64,000 nucleotides of DNA from Thermoplasmatota archaeon (GCA_018818785.1 JAHIRF010000008.1:124001-188000), one strand, 5' to 3'. Counted from the stretch's first letter, positions 16,660 to 25,491 are shown. Notes: a model not told the origin generated them from the letters alone. A program made the numbers and translations.

Positions 16660-18585
16660 TCATAACTGCCCCGCGAATCTCGCCGTCACAATCCTCTCGA
16701 GAGTGTCGAATATGAGAAAGATGCACCCAAGAAGGAAGAACATTCCAATGAATGGATAGATGACATAGTCCCATCCTCCCGTCGCCATCATCGAATACGT
16801 GTATGCCCGATACACAGCTGTCCCCCAGCTGCTCGTATTGGACACGCCTATGAAGTCGCACATGAAAACTGCAAGTACTATCATCGGCATGCCGTATTTG
16901 AGGCCGCTAATCGTCCACGAAAGCACAGAGGGGACTGAGCGCTTGAATGGCACGGAGTGCACAGATTGTCCCTCGAGCTCGCCACCCTTGGAGACCATTC
17001 TCTCTCTCGAAGATACGAAACCGAAGTAGACGAGCAAAGCGATAAGAGCCGCAACCGGCAGCACTAGATCAGTGGAGATTTCTAAGTATCCAGAAAATCC
17101 TGGCCGGATCAATGATCTGTTTGCGATCACCATGATCCCGACTAGGCACACCAGTGGCAGTGCGACCAAACCCTGCATGGCGCCGGTCACCAAGCCATCG
17201 GCGTATGGTCTGATCAACCCTGCAACGATTCCGATGGAAATCCCTATCACAGATGCCATCAAACCTACTAAGAGAGGGACGGCAACCATGGCGGTTGCGC
17301 CATCCAGGAATAATTTGGAGGGTGAATAGATGTATGGCACGACAATCTCATCGGACGATATCGCAGGGCCGATAATTGCGAGCACCACGAACCCCAGATA
17401 GATGATGAGTGCGACCATACCTACTGGACTCCTTAGGTAGTCTCTAGCCAGTCCAGCCATGACTTTCAGGGTCTTAGCCGGCATAGGCGATTGTGTCGGG
17501 ACCTGGTCTGTGGCTGAGCTATCAAGGTCCTCTTCGAGCTCATCAGAGTTCTGGAGTTCGTAAGAATCCAGCTTGCGGCCTGGTCTGAGCAACATCACGA
17601 ACAGGTCCAATAAGAAATTCGTGAGGAATACTATGATCGCCATGAGGAAGAACGATGCCTGGAGCACAAAGTAGTCGAATCGATATAGGGATTGAATGAA
17701 CAGGAAACCCAGGCCAGGATAGCTGAAGAACACCTCAATCACAAACACGAAGCACATGGACATGGCGATCAGGAATTGGATATTGGGCATCGCGGCGAAG
17801 AGGCCGTCCATGAACCTCGGATTCTTCGATGGATAAGTCAGCGGAATCTTCGAAGTTCGTGAGTGACCGTCCCTGATCATGAGTGCAAAGGCTCCGATCA
17901 TGGACATGGATATGATCAAAATCGGGAGTGCCGCATGTCGAGCATAATAGTACAAGAGTTCGAGCGAGCCAGCCGATTCATAATCGTATGGGAGACATCC
18001 ACCCCCAGGAAATAGACGCAGTGAAAAGACAAGGTAATAATAGAGTACCCAAGCGGATGCGATGACTGGAACACAGAACATCGCCAAAGGAACGAAGGAG
18101 GCCACTTGACGAGACACATGAGCTCTCATTCTGGATATCAGACGACCGATAAACGAGCCGATAAGAAGTGCAATAGATAGGGATGCGATGAACAGAATCA
18201 GGGTCCTGCCCATAAAATCATAGATGAAGCCTGAAATCGCGGAGCGATGTATGTAGCTATAATGGAAATCTCCGCTGAGCATGTCACCGATGAATTCAAA
18301 GTATTGTTCGAACAGAGGTTTATCCACCAAAGCCATAAGCCGGTGGACCTCTTCGTCATCCAAGGACATACTAGGATTACGCGGCATCACTAGATTCGCG
18401 ACGTCGTCTGGCATGACCCTCAGGATCACGAACTCCGCCGTAAGTATCACAATCATGCCGACAGCTAGTATCAGAAGTCGCTTAAGTGCAAATTCGCCGA
18501 CTCTATTCACGCCGCCCCACTCCAGATTCCCAACAAGGGATGGTTCACTTGATATTTCTTGATTATCGTGGATGTCCAATCGCAT
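16660..18585 (-). CDS. Fused DppB-DppC-like oligopeptide ABC permease
   Basis: The 641-residue protein combines two permease-like halves. Residues about 30-345 resemble DppB (an N-terminal helix, a large periplasmic loop, then five helices ending in FFSYPGLGFLFIQSL). Residues about 370-641 resemble DppC. A charged, acidic linker (LQNSDELEEDLDSSATDQ) joins them. The cytoplasmic EAA coupling loops are not recognisable in either half: the expected stretch reads SRTSKIPLTYPSKNPRFMDG in the first. No binding protein or ATPase is adjacent, so the partners must be elsewhere or the protein has changed role. Confidence 0.75.
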   Translation of the reverse strand: MRLDIHDNQEISSEPSLVGNLEWGGVNRVGEFALKRLLILAVGMIVILTAEFVILRVMPDDVANLVMPRNPSMSLDDEEVHRLMALVDKPLFEQYFEFIGDMLSGDFHYSYIHRSAISGFIYDFMGRTLILFIASLSIALLIGSFIGRLISRMRAHVSRQVASFVPLAMFCVPVIASAWVLYYYLVFSLRLFPGGGCLPYDYESAGSLELLYYYARHAALPILIISMSMIGAFALMIRDGHSRTSKIPLTYPSKNPRFMDGLFAAMPNIQFLIAMSMCFVFVIEVFFSYPGLGFLFIQSLYRFDYFVLQASFFLMAIIVFLTNFLLDLFVMLLRPGRKLDSYELQNSDELEEDLDSSATDQVPTQSPMPAKTLKVMAGLARDYLRSPVGMVALIIYLGFVVLAIIGPAISSDEIVVPYIYSPSKLFLDGATAMVAVPLLVGLMASVIGISIGIVAGLIRPYADGLVTGAMQGLVALPLVCLVGIMVIANRSLIRPGFSGYLEISTDLVLPVAALIALLVYFGFVSSRERMVSKGGELEGQSVHSVPFKRSVPSVLSWTISGLKYGMPMIVLAVFMCDFIGVSNTSSWGTAVYRAYTYSMMATGGWDYVIYPFIGMFFLLGCIFLIFDTLERIVTARFAGQL

Positions 18586-18625
18586 ATTGATCGATGTCGT
18601 CTAGGAACAACATCGCAAAGGACAT

Positions 18626-19252
18626 TCACACAGGAGTCTTGGATGGCTTACGGATCATGATCCAATATTCTGATGATGTCACTGGCTCTATATGTGAGAC
18701 GACGCATTCGAAACCGAGCCGTTCGTAGAACGAGATGCTGCGAGGCGAATATGTCTCCAAGTAGCATTCGGCGTCTACACCATCAGCTTCGTAGAGAGTA
18801 GGCTCCAGCAGCCTTCGTCCGAGTCCTCGGTTCTGTGCGTTGGGAGGTACCCCCAGGATCGATAGGTACCAGGTGCTGCTTCCCACTACCTCTCGCGCTC
18901 GAGGCGACATGAATCCGATGATCCTATGATAATCCTCAAGTCCGCCCCTTCCGAGTATTGATTCCAGGAATCTATGCTTCTCAGACCTGGATTCTGCTAG
19001 AAGCCTCTGAGGTCTCGGCATGATCCAAATGGCAGCGCCCCTATCGTCGTCCGGCAGGATTGTGCAGCATCCAAGTCTCATGCCTTCCTTCATCGAATAA
19101 TCAAAGTAGGCTTCCAAGACCTCGTGCCGCTTGACATCATCGCCTGAGAAATCTCTTGTAATAGCAGCATAGAATGGGTCATTCTCCAATGCCTCGACTA
19201 GACTCATGGAAATGGCAGATTCATGATCGCGTTCATCGAAAGGACCAGTCAT
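18626..19252 (-). CDS. GNAT family N-acetyltransferase
   Basis: This 208-residue GNAT has acetyl-CoA loop NRGLGRRLL and the C-terminal YSPRSISFYERLGFECV segment, typical of acetyltransferases in which a Tyr acts as general acid. ATG 19252 (MTGPFDERD) is preferred over 19261. It lies 40 bp downstream of nothing else on its strand and is followed by the fused permease on the same strand. The acceptor substrate is unknown. Confidence 0.8.
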   Translation of the reverse strand: MTGPFDERDHESAISMSLVEALENDPFYAAITRDFSGDDVKRHEVLEAYFDYSMKEGMRLGCCTILPDDDRGAAIWIMPRPQRLLAESRSEKHRFLESILGRGGLEDYHRIIGFMSPRAREVVGSSTWYLSILGVPPNAQNRGLGRRLLEPTLYEADGVDAECYLETYSPRSISFYERLGFECVVSHIEPVTSSEYWIMIRKPSKTPV

Positions 19253-19616
19253 ACACTGCATCAACCGCTCATGGATATGCCTCTAGATAATTGGAGCGGT
19301 TACGGAAACCACAATCCGCGTGACATATCGAAAGCTGCCCGGACTATGGCCCGAGATTTACCCTCAATAAAAACTGCCAGCAATATAATCTTCAAAGCCA
19401 AATGCGAACCAAACCACTACGGGGTTCTTTGATTGTAAGAAATGAGCTGGGCGTTTTGGTTCAACCAAGGCTCCCCGTGAGAGAAGGCACCATGGAAGGA
19501 AAGGATGACGGCTACGGGAGGCTGCCAGGAACTAACCCCTCGATGTTCATCCCTTGCAGACGTTCACATGACCCTCGTCGTCTGGAATGGGGACCTGTAT
19601 AGCCTGCAATCTCAAC
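19253..19616. other. Intergenic region without a supported gene
   Basis: Holds the promoter region of the minus-strand GNAT gene and the 3' side of the tbp gene. Short plus-strand frames (for example 19402-19602) have no recognisable motif. No tRNA or SRP RNA signature was found. Confidence 0.35.
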
Positions 19617-20165
19617 CTATGCAAGCAGACCAGCAGCCTTCAGCTCTTCTGTGATCTTATCGACGGCAGTCTCGGCATCCTCTGACTTCCTGGCGCCAGT
19701 GCATACCAGCTTCCCGCTGCCAAACAGAAGCATGACCACTTTCGGAGAGTCAAGACGGTACACGAGTCCAGGGAACTGCTCTGGTTCGTATTCGACCCTC
19801 TCAAGGCCAAGGGTGATGGCTGTTGCGTTGAGATTGATCTTCGCCCCGAGATCGCTTGTGGCAACGATGTTCTGCACCACGATAACCGGCTCATCATTGA
19901 TCACTATGCCCGCAGCTTCGATCTGCTTCACGACCTTGCTTATCGCGGCCTTCAGCTGCTCGAGGTTCTTCGCGCCAGTGCAAACAACCTTTCCACTCGC
20001 GAACAGGAGCGCTGCAGTCTTTGGTTCCTTGAGTCTGTATATCAAGCCAGGGAACTGTTTTGGCTCATACTCCGCGCCGTCAAGCGCTAGAGCGATCGCG
20101 TTCAAATCCAATTTCACACCCAGAGACGTTGAAGCGACAACGTTCTCTATCTTGATGATTGCCAT
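19617..20165 (-). CDS. tbp: TATA-box-binding protein (TBP)
   Basis: The 182-residue protein is made of two direct repeats of about 90 residues, each ending in a PGLIYRL...LLFASGKVVCTGAK or PGLVYRL...LLFGSGKLVCTGAR block. This is the saddle-shaped TBP fold that binds the promoter TATA box and recruits TFB and RNA polymerase. Length matches archaeal TBP. The start at 20165 (MAIIKIENVVAS) is the conserved N-terminus; the upstream extension is rejected. A near-perfect inverted repeat brackets its own putative TATA region. Confidence 0.97.
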   Translation of the reverse strand: MAIIKIENVVASTSLGVKLDLNAIALALDGAEYEPKQFPGLIYRLKEPKTAALLFASGKVVCTGAKNLEQLKAAISKVVKQIEAAGIVINDEPVIVVQNIVATSDLGAKINLNATAITLGLERVEYEPEQFPGLVYRLDSPKVVMLLFGSGKLVCTGARKSEDAETAVDKITEELKAAGLLA

Positions 20166-20210
20166 CAGAACCTCACTAAACACAGGCTGCTCGAGTCTCT
20201 CGTTGGTATT

Positions 20211-20246
20211 GGAGCATAAGATACATAACGATAAGTCTTGTGCTCC
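20211..20246 (-). promoter_or_regulatory. Inverted repeat over the tbp promoter region
   Basis: Arms GGAGCATAAGA (20211-20221) and TCTTGTGCTCC (20236-20246) pair with one G-T exception. The 14-bp centre is AT-rich and lies 46-81 bp before the tbp start, where the TATA box and BRE should be. Autoregulation is an inference. Confidence 0.4.
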
Positions 20247-20566
20247 ATGATACGCGTGTGACACTGAATACATCCCATATCAATGTGTCTGTGACCCGTC
20301 AGCAACCATCTACGATAGCTCACGCGTAGGGTGCACACCATCTAGCACACCGGGTACCGAAATGTACGGATCTCGGTGGTGGCTTCATCCGATTCATGGA
20401 TTTGGCCTGCCCAACTTTCTATTTCTGCCTATTCTGGTCAACGAGATTGGAATTCACGGATAGCGCCCCTGAAACCTTCATCTTCATGAGGCCTGATCAG
20501 TCTCTTCCAGACATTCGTCCAGACCACGCTCAACGCTACGATCCGGATTTCAGTCAGGAATCTACC
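20247..20566. other. Intergenic region without a supported gene
   Basis: About 320 bp between the tbp promoter and the 3' end of the MJ1316-domain gene. A plus-strand frame at 20396-20605 runs antisense into that gene and has no motif. No structured RNA was recognised. Confidence 0.35.
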
Positions 20567-20821
20567 CTATTTGAGGTCACTTGCCGTCTCATCCTTCAGA
20601 AATAGGGTCTTGTCCCCATGATCTATCCTCAGTATCCTGTGATAAGGGATCGATGAGTCATCCGTCTCCAGGAAGTAGCTCTCTAGATTCCTTATGCTCG
20701 AACCGGATATCTTGAGATAGTCCCCGGACGCACCTCTGTGTATGTACCAGATCGTTGCGTCATCCAGTGACTCTCCGCCCTTCCATCGGAGCCGATTGAG
20801 CGCTTCCCTCGGATATACCAT
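20567..20821 (-). CDS. MJ1316/DUF504 (UPF0248) domain protein
   Basis: This 84-residue single-domain protein has the family landmarks PREALNRLRW at the N-terminus, WYIHRGASGD in the middle and IPYHRILRID near the end. The domain occurs alone in archaea and fused to RNA-repair enzymes such as polynucleotide kinases and LigT-like phosphodiesterases elsewhere. It has been proposed to recognise RNA ends, including cyclic phosphates. A basic patch is consistent with RNA binding. It is a monocistronic gene next to the inverted-repeat element at 20867. Confidence 0.82.
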   Translation of the reverse strand: MVYPREALNRLRWKGGESLDDATIWYIHRGASGDYLKISGSSIRNLESYFLETDDSSIPYHRILRIDHGDKTLFLKDETASDLK

Positions 20822-20866
20822 TGCATTCGAATGAGTATGTGATGCTAATCACTGTTGCGGGCATGA

Positions 20867-21215
20867 GGTTCTGTATAGTTATCGGGTGGTGTTGTTGACG
20901 GTGCCTTTTTCCGATGCCACACATTCCTCATGGATTGCATGTGTAATCTGCGTGTAGCCGCGTGGTGGATATGCCCATGGCCATATCCACCCTCTGATGC
21001 TCCACAGAGCAGTCGTGTTCCAGCCAGCATAAACCTGCTGCAGACAGCCTTCCCGAATGGGATGGCAGGGGGCTTACGGTTCAGCCCCGGCGCGTTCCAG
21101 CATGACGTGGTGACGACCCTCTACGACCCAGAGATGGGCGCAAGGTCGGAGCCGAATGGAACGAGTCGATTGGTCGGGCGGTCATGATGACCACCACCCG
21201 ATAATTGACAGAACC
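20867..21215. mobile_element. MITE-like 349-bp element with terminal inverted repeats and 9-bp target duplication
   Basis: The ends are inverted copies beginning GGTTCTGT and containing TTATCGGGTGGTG (20867-20891 and 21188-21215 reversed). The flanks CGGGCATGA (20858-20866) and CGGGCATGG (21216-21224) match at 8 of 9 bases, a target-site duplication flush with both ends. Inside are a 28-bp near-perfect palindrome (20964-20991) and shorter hairpins, but no transposase frame. A third copy of the end lies at 59857. The GGTTCTGT end and 8-9 bp duplication resemble some IS families (for example IS6), but no family can be assigned. Confidence 0.75.
20964..20991. repeat. 28-bp near-perfect palindrome inside the mobile element
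   Basis: Arms GGTGGATATG and CATATCCACC surround CCCATGGC, so only one position per arm breaks the symmetry. As DNA or RNA it would form a very stable stem. It may be a secondary structure needed for single-strand mobility, or simply a remnant. Confidence 0.7.
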
Positions 21216-21297
21216 CGGGCATGGTCGAAAACGATAGTTCGCCGCCAAGTCCTGGAACCAGGCGGCCGTATTGTTTGTCCTTGAGATCGTCAAGAGT

Positions 21298-22497
21298 TCA
21301 GAGAGCAGACAACTTCTCCTCGATCTTGTCGGCCAGCTCCTTGATCTTCTCGAACTCGGCCTCCTTGGGCGGGCCCTTGACATCCACGACTCCGAGGATC
21401 TCTATTTTCGTTCCGCCCAGCAAGTCCTGGACCGCCTTGACCGCGCCACCGCTCCATCCATGCGATGTCAGCAGTGCCGCATACTTGGTCGGTGATCTCA
21501 ATTGTTTAACGAGCATCGCAGCATACGCCGCGACCGGGTGCATGCCATTGAGAACGGTGGGTGTACCTACGACCACGACTGGAGAATCGATCAGCTCTTT
21601 CGCCACATGCCCTATGTCCGCGTTTGTAAGGTCGAAGAGCTGGACCTCTATCCCCTTGTTGATGAGCGAGCCCGCGAGAGCGTTGACCATCTTCTCGGTG
21701 CTGCCCCACATGGACACGTACGGTATCAGGACCTTCTTCTTCATCTTCTCCCCGGTCCAGTCGGTGTACGCGTCGAGTATGATCTTCGGATCGTTCCATA
21801 TCACTCCGTGCGAAGGTGCGATCATCTTTACGCCGAGCTTCTTCACCTTCTCCACCGCGGTCTGCCCAGGCTTCCTGAAAGGCATCATGATCTCTGCGAA
21901 GTACAGCTTCGCCAGATCGAGCGAGACTCCTTCGCCGAGCTCATCCGCGTAGAACTGGCCGTATGCGACGTGTGATCCGAAGAAGTCGCACGGGAACAGT
22001 ATCTTGTCCTCTTCGAGATATGTGAAGATCGTCTCCGGCCAATGGAGCCAGGGTGCATCTATGAACTTCAGGGTCTTGCCGCCGAGTTCCAGTTTAGACG
22101 ACTCGTCGACGACTATGATCCTCTCGGAGTCTATCCCGAAATACATGATGGCGGCGTCCTTTCCCTTCGCGCTCGTGACGAGCTTCGCGTTCTTTGCGAC
22201 GTCCAGCACGTACCTACCTGCATCTGCGTGGTCTGGTTCAGCATGGTTCATGATCACATAGTCGAGCTTGGCGGGATCCATGTGTTCAGCTATCCTTCCC
22301 AGCAGATCCTCGGCGAATCCCGGATTCACTGTATCGATCAGGGCGGTCTTGTCCGAGCCAACGACCAGGTACGCGTTGTAGCTGGTTCCATGCGGCAGCG
22401 GAATCAGTCCGTCGAACAATCTTCTGTTGTGATGTTTAACTCCGACCCAATAGACGTTCGGAGCCATGCAAATCGTCCCTTTCGGTGTCTCTACCAT
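21298..22497 (-). CDS. fprA: Flavodiiron protein (FprA-type A flavoprotein)
   Basis: The 399-residue protein has an N-terminal metallo-beta-lactamase-like domain (about 1-250) with the diiron motif HAEPDH near residue 85, and a C-terminal flavodoxin domain (about 255-399) with an FMN loop after VLIPYVSMWGSTEKM. Flavodiiron proteins reduce oxygen to water and/or nitric oxide to nitrous oxide, using electrons from rubredoxin or F420H2. This makes it an oxygen or NO defence enzyme suited to an anaerobe. Length and domain order match the basic class A. No rubredoxin gene is adjacent. Confidence 0.95.
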   Translation of the reverse strand: MVETPKGTICMAPNVYWVGVKHHNRRLFDGLIPLPHGTSYNAYLVVGSDKTALIDTVNPGFAEDLLGRIAEHMDPAKLDYVIMNHAEPDHADAGRYVLDVAKNAKLVTSAKGKDAAIMYFGIDSERIIVVDESSKLELGGKTLKFIDAPWLHWPETIFTYLEEDKILFPCDFFGSHVAYGQFYADELGEGVSLDLAKLYFAEIMMPFRKPGQTAVEKVKKLGVKMIAPSHGVIWNDPKIILDAYTDWTGEKMKKKVLIPYVSMWGSTEKMVNALAGSLINKGIEVQLFDLTNADIGHVAKELIDSPVVVVGTPTVLNGMHPVAAYAAMLVKQLRSPTKYAALLTSHGWSGGAVKAVQDLLGGTKIEILGVVDVKGPPKEAEFEKIKELADKIEEKLSAL

Positions 22498-22615
22498 TTC
22501 TAACCCTCGTCCTCATAGCGAATCGCCAGGGGGTTCATAGTTTTGTTGACGTTCATACTATCGGCATGGCATCACGACATAAGTTTGAAATCGATGGAAC
22601 GCTTTGGATGTATCC

Positions 22616-22646
22616 ATATCTGGACCAGAGTGAAGGTCCTGGATAT
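22616..22646 (+). promoter_or_regulatory. Leader hairpin upstream of the adenine phosphoribosyltransferase gene
   Basis: ATATC-t-GGACC pairs with GGTCC-tg-GATAT around an 8-nt loop, giving a 10-bp stem with a small internal bulge, ending 44 bp before the start codon. An upstream ACATAAGTTT (22577-22586) could be the TATA box, putting the stem in the leader. Function unknown. Confidence 0.35.
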
Positions 22647-22690
22647 ACCGCAGCCGATAGGAAGATATGGGTTCTGAAGGTGACCGTACC

Positions 22691-23218
22691 ATGGATTTGA
22701 GATCGAAGATCAAGAGGGTGCCAGAGTTCAAGGGAGTGGTATTCTGGGACATCACGCCATTGCTCAAGGACAAGAAGGCCTTCGGCCAGTGCATCGAGGA
22801 GTTGGCAGACCATTTCAGGGGTCATGACGTCAGGGCCGTCGCCTCGAACGAGGCGAGAGGATTCATCATCGGCGCAGCGGTAGCCCACGAGCTCGGCGTA
22901 GGATTCATACCCATAAGGAAGAAGGGGAAGCTCCCGCCGAAGGTGCGCAGCCTGAGCTACGCGAAGGAATATGAATCCGACGTGATCGAGATCAGGGATG
23001 ATGGCATCGAACCTGGCGACAGAATCCTGCTCGTGGACGACCTCCTGGCCACTGGTGGTACTATCAGAGCCAATGCAGAATTGGTCGAGACCCTCGGAGG
23101 GGAGGTCGTCGGTATGGGTTTCCTGGTTGAGCTGGATTATCTCAATCCGAGGAAGCAGCTTGGCGACAAGTACGAGATACACTCGTTGATCAGACTCGAG
23201 ACGACGAACGAGTTCTGA
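22691..23218 (+). CDS. apt: Adenine phosphoribosyltransferase
   Basis: The 175-residue enzyme has the type I phosphoribosyltransferase PRPP loop ILLVDDLLATGGT near residue 115 and the APT hallmarks FWDITPLL at the N-terminus and EARGFIIGAAVA in the hood region. It converts adenine and PRPP to AMP in purine salvage. ATG 22691 follows GAAGGTGA with good spacing; a longer start at 22667 lacks support. A second purine phosphoribosyltransferase follows 64 bp downstream, making a salvage pair. Confidence 0.93.
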   Translation: MDLRSKIKRVPEFKGVVFWDITPLLKDKKAFGQCIEELADHFRGHDVRAVASNEARGFIIGAAVAHELGVGFIPIRKKGKLPPKVRSLSYAKEYESDVIEIRDDGIEPGDRILLVDDLLATGGTIRANAELVETLGGEVVGMGFLVELDYLNPRKQLGDKYEIHSLIRLETTNEF

Positions 23219-23282
23219 GCCACTTTCAGCATGTCGGAGCCAGAGAACAAGTTTCAATTACTTGTCAGTCGTTCTCTTCAGC

Positions 23283-23840
23283 ATGGTGCTCGAAGCACTC
23301 AAAGCTTCACTAGCGGAGTCATTGGTGGTTGAACGCGGGGATTATGAGTACATGATCCATCCACTCACAGACGGCATACCTCGAGTCGAACCGAAGATTC
23401 TGAACGATGTGGTCGATGCGATGATCGAGGTCGGCAACTTCGATTGCGATGTCATACTGACGGTGGAAGCGCTCGGGATACCGCTCGCGACCGCTCTATC
23501 ACTCAGGACCGGCAGGCCGTTCGCGGTCGTGAGGAAGAGGATGTACGGCCTTCCCGGGGAAGTGAACCTTACCCAGGTCACAGGATACTCGAAGTCCGCC
23601 TTGTTCCTAAACGGCGTCCTGCCCGGAGAGACGGTTACTATCGTGGACGATGTCGTCAGTACTGGCGGCACTATGTGGGCCCTCGTAGAGGCTCTGAAGA
23701 AGATGCAGGTCAAGATCGCGGACATCCTCGTGGTCGTCGAGAAGACGGATAAGAAGGCCGAGATAGAAAGGAAGATCGGACATCAGATAAAGACCATCGT
23801 CAAGGTGGAGATAGTAGACGGCAAGGTACGCGTCTTGTAG
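23283..23840 (+). CDS. hpt: Hypoxanthine/guanine phosphoribosyltransferase, archaeal type
   Basis: The 185-residue enzyme has PRPP loop VTIVDDVVSTGGTMWAL near residue 117 and N-terminal sequence MVLEALKASLAES...GDYEYMIHPLTDGIP, diagnostic of the archaeal Hpt group related to APT. It salvages hypoxanthine and possibly guanine to IMP/GMP. The ATG at 23283 matches the conserved N-terminus; 23262 is an upstream in-frame alternative. It lies next to apt in the same orientation. Confidence 0.9.
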   Translation: MVLEALKASLAESLVVERGDYEYMIHPLTDGIPRVEPKILNDVVDAMIEVGNFDCDVILTVEALGIPLATALSLRTGRPFAVVRKRMYGLPGEVNLTQVTGYSKSALFLNGVLPGETVTIVDDVVSTGGTMWALVEALKKMQVKIADILVVVEKTDKKAEIERKIGHQIKTIVKVEIVDGKVRVL

Positions 23841-23867
23841 ATTGGCATCTATTGCTAAAAAAGCGCA

Positions 23868-23908
23868 CTCCAACATAGTGATTGTTCTAAATATGTTGTT
23901 TATTGGAG
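23868..23908. repeat. Nested inverted repeats between hpt and the TctA-like gene
   Basis: CTCCAA (23868-23873) pairs with TTGGAG (23903-23908), while the overlapping CAACATA (23871-23877) pairs with TATGTTG (23892-23898). The two pairings exclude each other. The AT-rich centre also resembles a promoter. It could be a terminator or an operator. Confidence 0.35.
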
Positions 23909-23974
23909 CATAGACTCTCTAGTGATCCGAAGCCTACTTGCAGTCATCATATCGAGTATTTCCGCACCCTTTGG

Positions 23975-25378
23975 ATGTCCGTGTCCGACATAGGTCTCCT
24001 CGCATCGATAGCCGTCTCTTCGACCGCAGGTTTCATCCTGGGCTTCGTCACGGGTCTGGTCCCCGGCCTTCATGTGAACAACGTCGCAGCCGCTGTCGTC
24101 GCCTATGCCGGAACCATGCTTGGATGCTTCGCGGTCATGGGTGAGCTGCTGGGATGTGACGCCCCTGGGCTGCTGATATCGTGCTTTCTGGTGTCCGCCT
24201 TGGTATCGCACAACTTCTCGGAAGCTGCGCCCAACACTTTCGTGGGCGTCCCTGCGTCGGATGCTGTATCCGTCCTGCCGGCGCATAGGCTAGCGAAGGC
24301 AGGCCTCGGCTGGCTCGCGGTCAGATCATCCATAGATGGATCGATGGCGGGTGTGCTGCTCGCAACAGTCATGATCGTGCCAGTCTGCCTCTGTATGGGT
24401 CCTTGGATCGGAATCTACGCCGCCCTCAAGACGGTGATGGGAGTCCTGATCATCCTGTTCTCCGTGATTCTAGTCCTCTCTGATCGTGGGTCCAACGATC
24501 CAATATCTGGTAGCGTGGGTGACAGGGTAAGGATCGCGATGATCGCATCTGGCATCTTCATAATCTCCGGACTTCTGGGCATGGTGGTTCTGGAGAGCGA
24601 TTATTTCTGCTCGGACCTATCGCCACTTCCATTCGGTTCGGAGCCGATTCCATCCTCGTCTTTGCTGCTCCCTCTGTTTGCGGGGTTGTTCGGCTTACCG
24701 ACGCTTCTGCTGAGCCTGTCACAGGAAGAGGGCGCTTATGTCGAGATGGCGCGCGGCATCAAATTGTCTGCTGGCAAATATCGTTCGGAGAGTCTCCTGA
24801 CAGTGTTTGGAGGATTGCTGGTCGGCTGGATCCCTGGCATGACCTCGGGGTCTTCGGCCACGTTATGTGCGATCATCGCTAGGAAGCCGCTGGGAGAAGG
24901 CTGTGGCGTGGACGCGTCGAGGCGTTTCATATGGCTATATTCCGCGATCTCATCTGCGGGGGCTGTGCTCTCAGTTGGCGCTCTGTTCGTGATATTACGC
25001 GCGCGTAGTGGCGTCATGGATGCAGTGACGATATTCCTTGGAGAGATCGACCCATTCGACGGAGAGATGGGAGACTTGGTCGCGCCGTGTGCGCTCCTGT
25101 TGTCGATGATGCTGTCAGCCATCGCCTCCCATTCGCTCATGCAATCGATGCGCGGCATACTGAAGCGAGGCGCGAAGCATCTCCTGTCCAAGAGATTGAC
25201 CATCACCTGCATCATTTTCATATGCGTCCTGGCAGCGGCCCTCACAGGCTTCAGAGGCATATTGCTGATGTCCGCCGCATGCTCGCTCGGTCTACTCCCT
25301 CCGAGGCTTGGCGTCCGTAGGATCCATCTTATGGGGTGCCTGCTAGTGCCCATATCGATATCGTTCTTGACGGGGTGA
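23975..25378 (+). CDS. TctA-like (tripartite tricarboxylate transporter) permease
   Basis: The 467-residue polytopic protein has about 10-12 helices. Two inverted halves carry the paired Gly-Pro-Gly-type signatures GLVPGLHVNNVA (about residue 28) and GWIPGMTSGSSATL (about 290), as in TctA/DUF112 membrane proteins. Bacterial TctA imports carboxylates with a periplasmic binding protein TctC and small subunit TctB; neither is nearby, and archaeal members usually stand alone. ATG 23975 is chosen; a TTG at 23903 lies inside the inverted repeat upstream. Confidence 0.78.
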   Translation: MSVSDIGLLASIAVSSTAGFILGFVTGLVPGLHVNNVAAAVVAYAGTMLGCFAVMGELLGCDAPGLLISCFLVSALVSHNFSEAAPNTFVGVPASDAVSVLPAHRLAKAGLGWLAVRSSIDGSMAGVLLATVMIVPVCLCMGPWIGIYAALKTVMGVLIILFSVILVLSDRGSNDPISGSVGDRVRIAMIASGIFIISGLLGMVVLESDYFCSDLSPLPFGSEPIPSSSLLLPLFAGLFGLPTLLLSLSQEEGAYVEMARGIKLSAGKYRSESLLTVFGGLLVGWIPGMTSGSSATLCAIIARKPLGEGCGVDASRRFIWLYSAISSAGAVLSVGALFVILRARSGVMDAVTIFLGEIDPFDGEMGDLVAPCALLLSMMLSAIASHSLMQSMRGILKRGAKHLLSKRLTITCIIFICVLAAALTGFRGILLMSAACSLGLLPPRLGVRRIHLMGCLLVPISISFLTG

Positions 25379-25491
25379 CACCCGATCGACACAGCTCATG
25401 CTAAGAAATGGATTGTTAAGAAGGTGGAAGGGGTGACGGCCTTTCTCCCCCCGTTTAAAATTGGCGTGGACCCAATTGCCGCTCTGGTCGG

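Noticed and set aside
19430-19600. SRP RNA candidate, because of a GGGAGGCTGCC segment
   Set aside because: The helix-8 GGAAG/AGCAG signature and the overall base-paired rod are missing.
20867-21215. RNase P RNA or another structured RNA, because of GACAGAACCC near the right end and several hairpins
   Set aside because: The conserved 5' GGAAAGTCC region is absent, the ends are inverted copies of each other with a flanking duplication, and one end recurs at 59857. A mobile element explains this better.
22563-22700. Short plus-strand gene ahead of apt
   Set aside because: It runs over the leader hairpin and out of frame into apt, with no motif; a leader is more likely.
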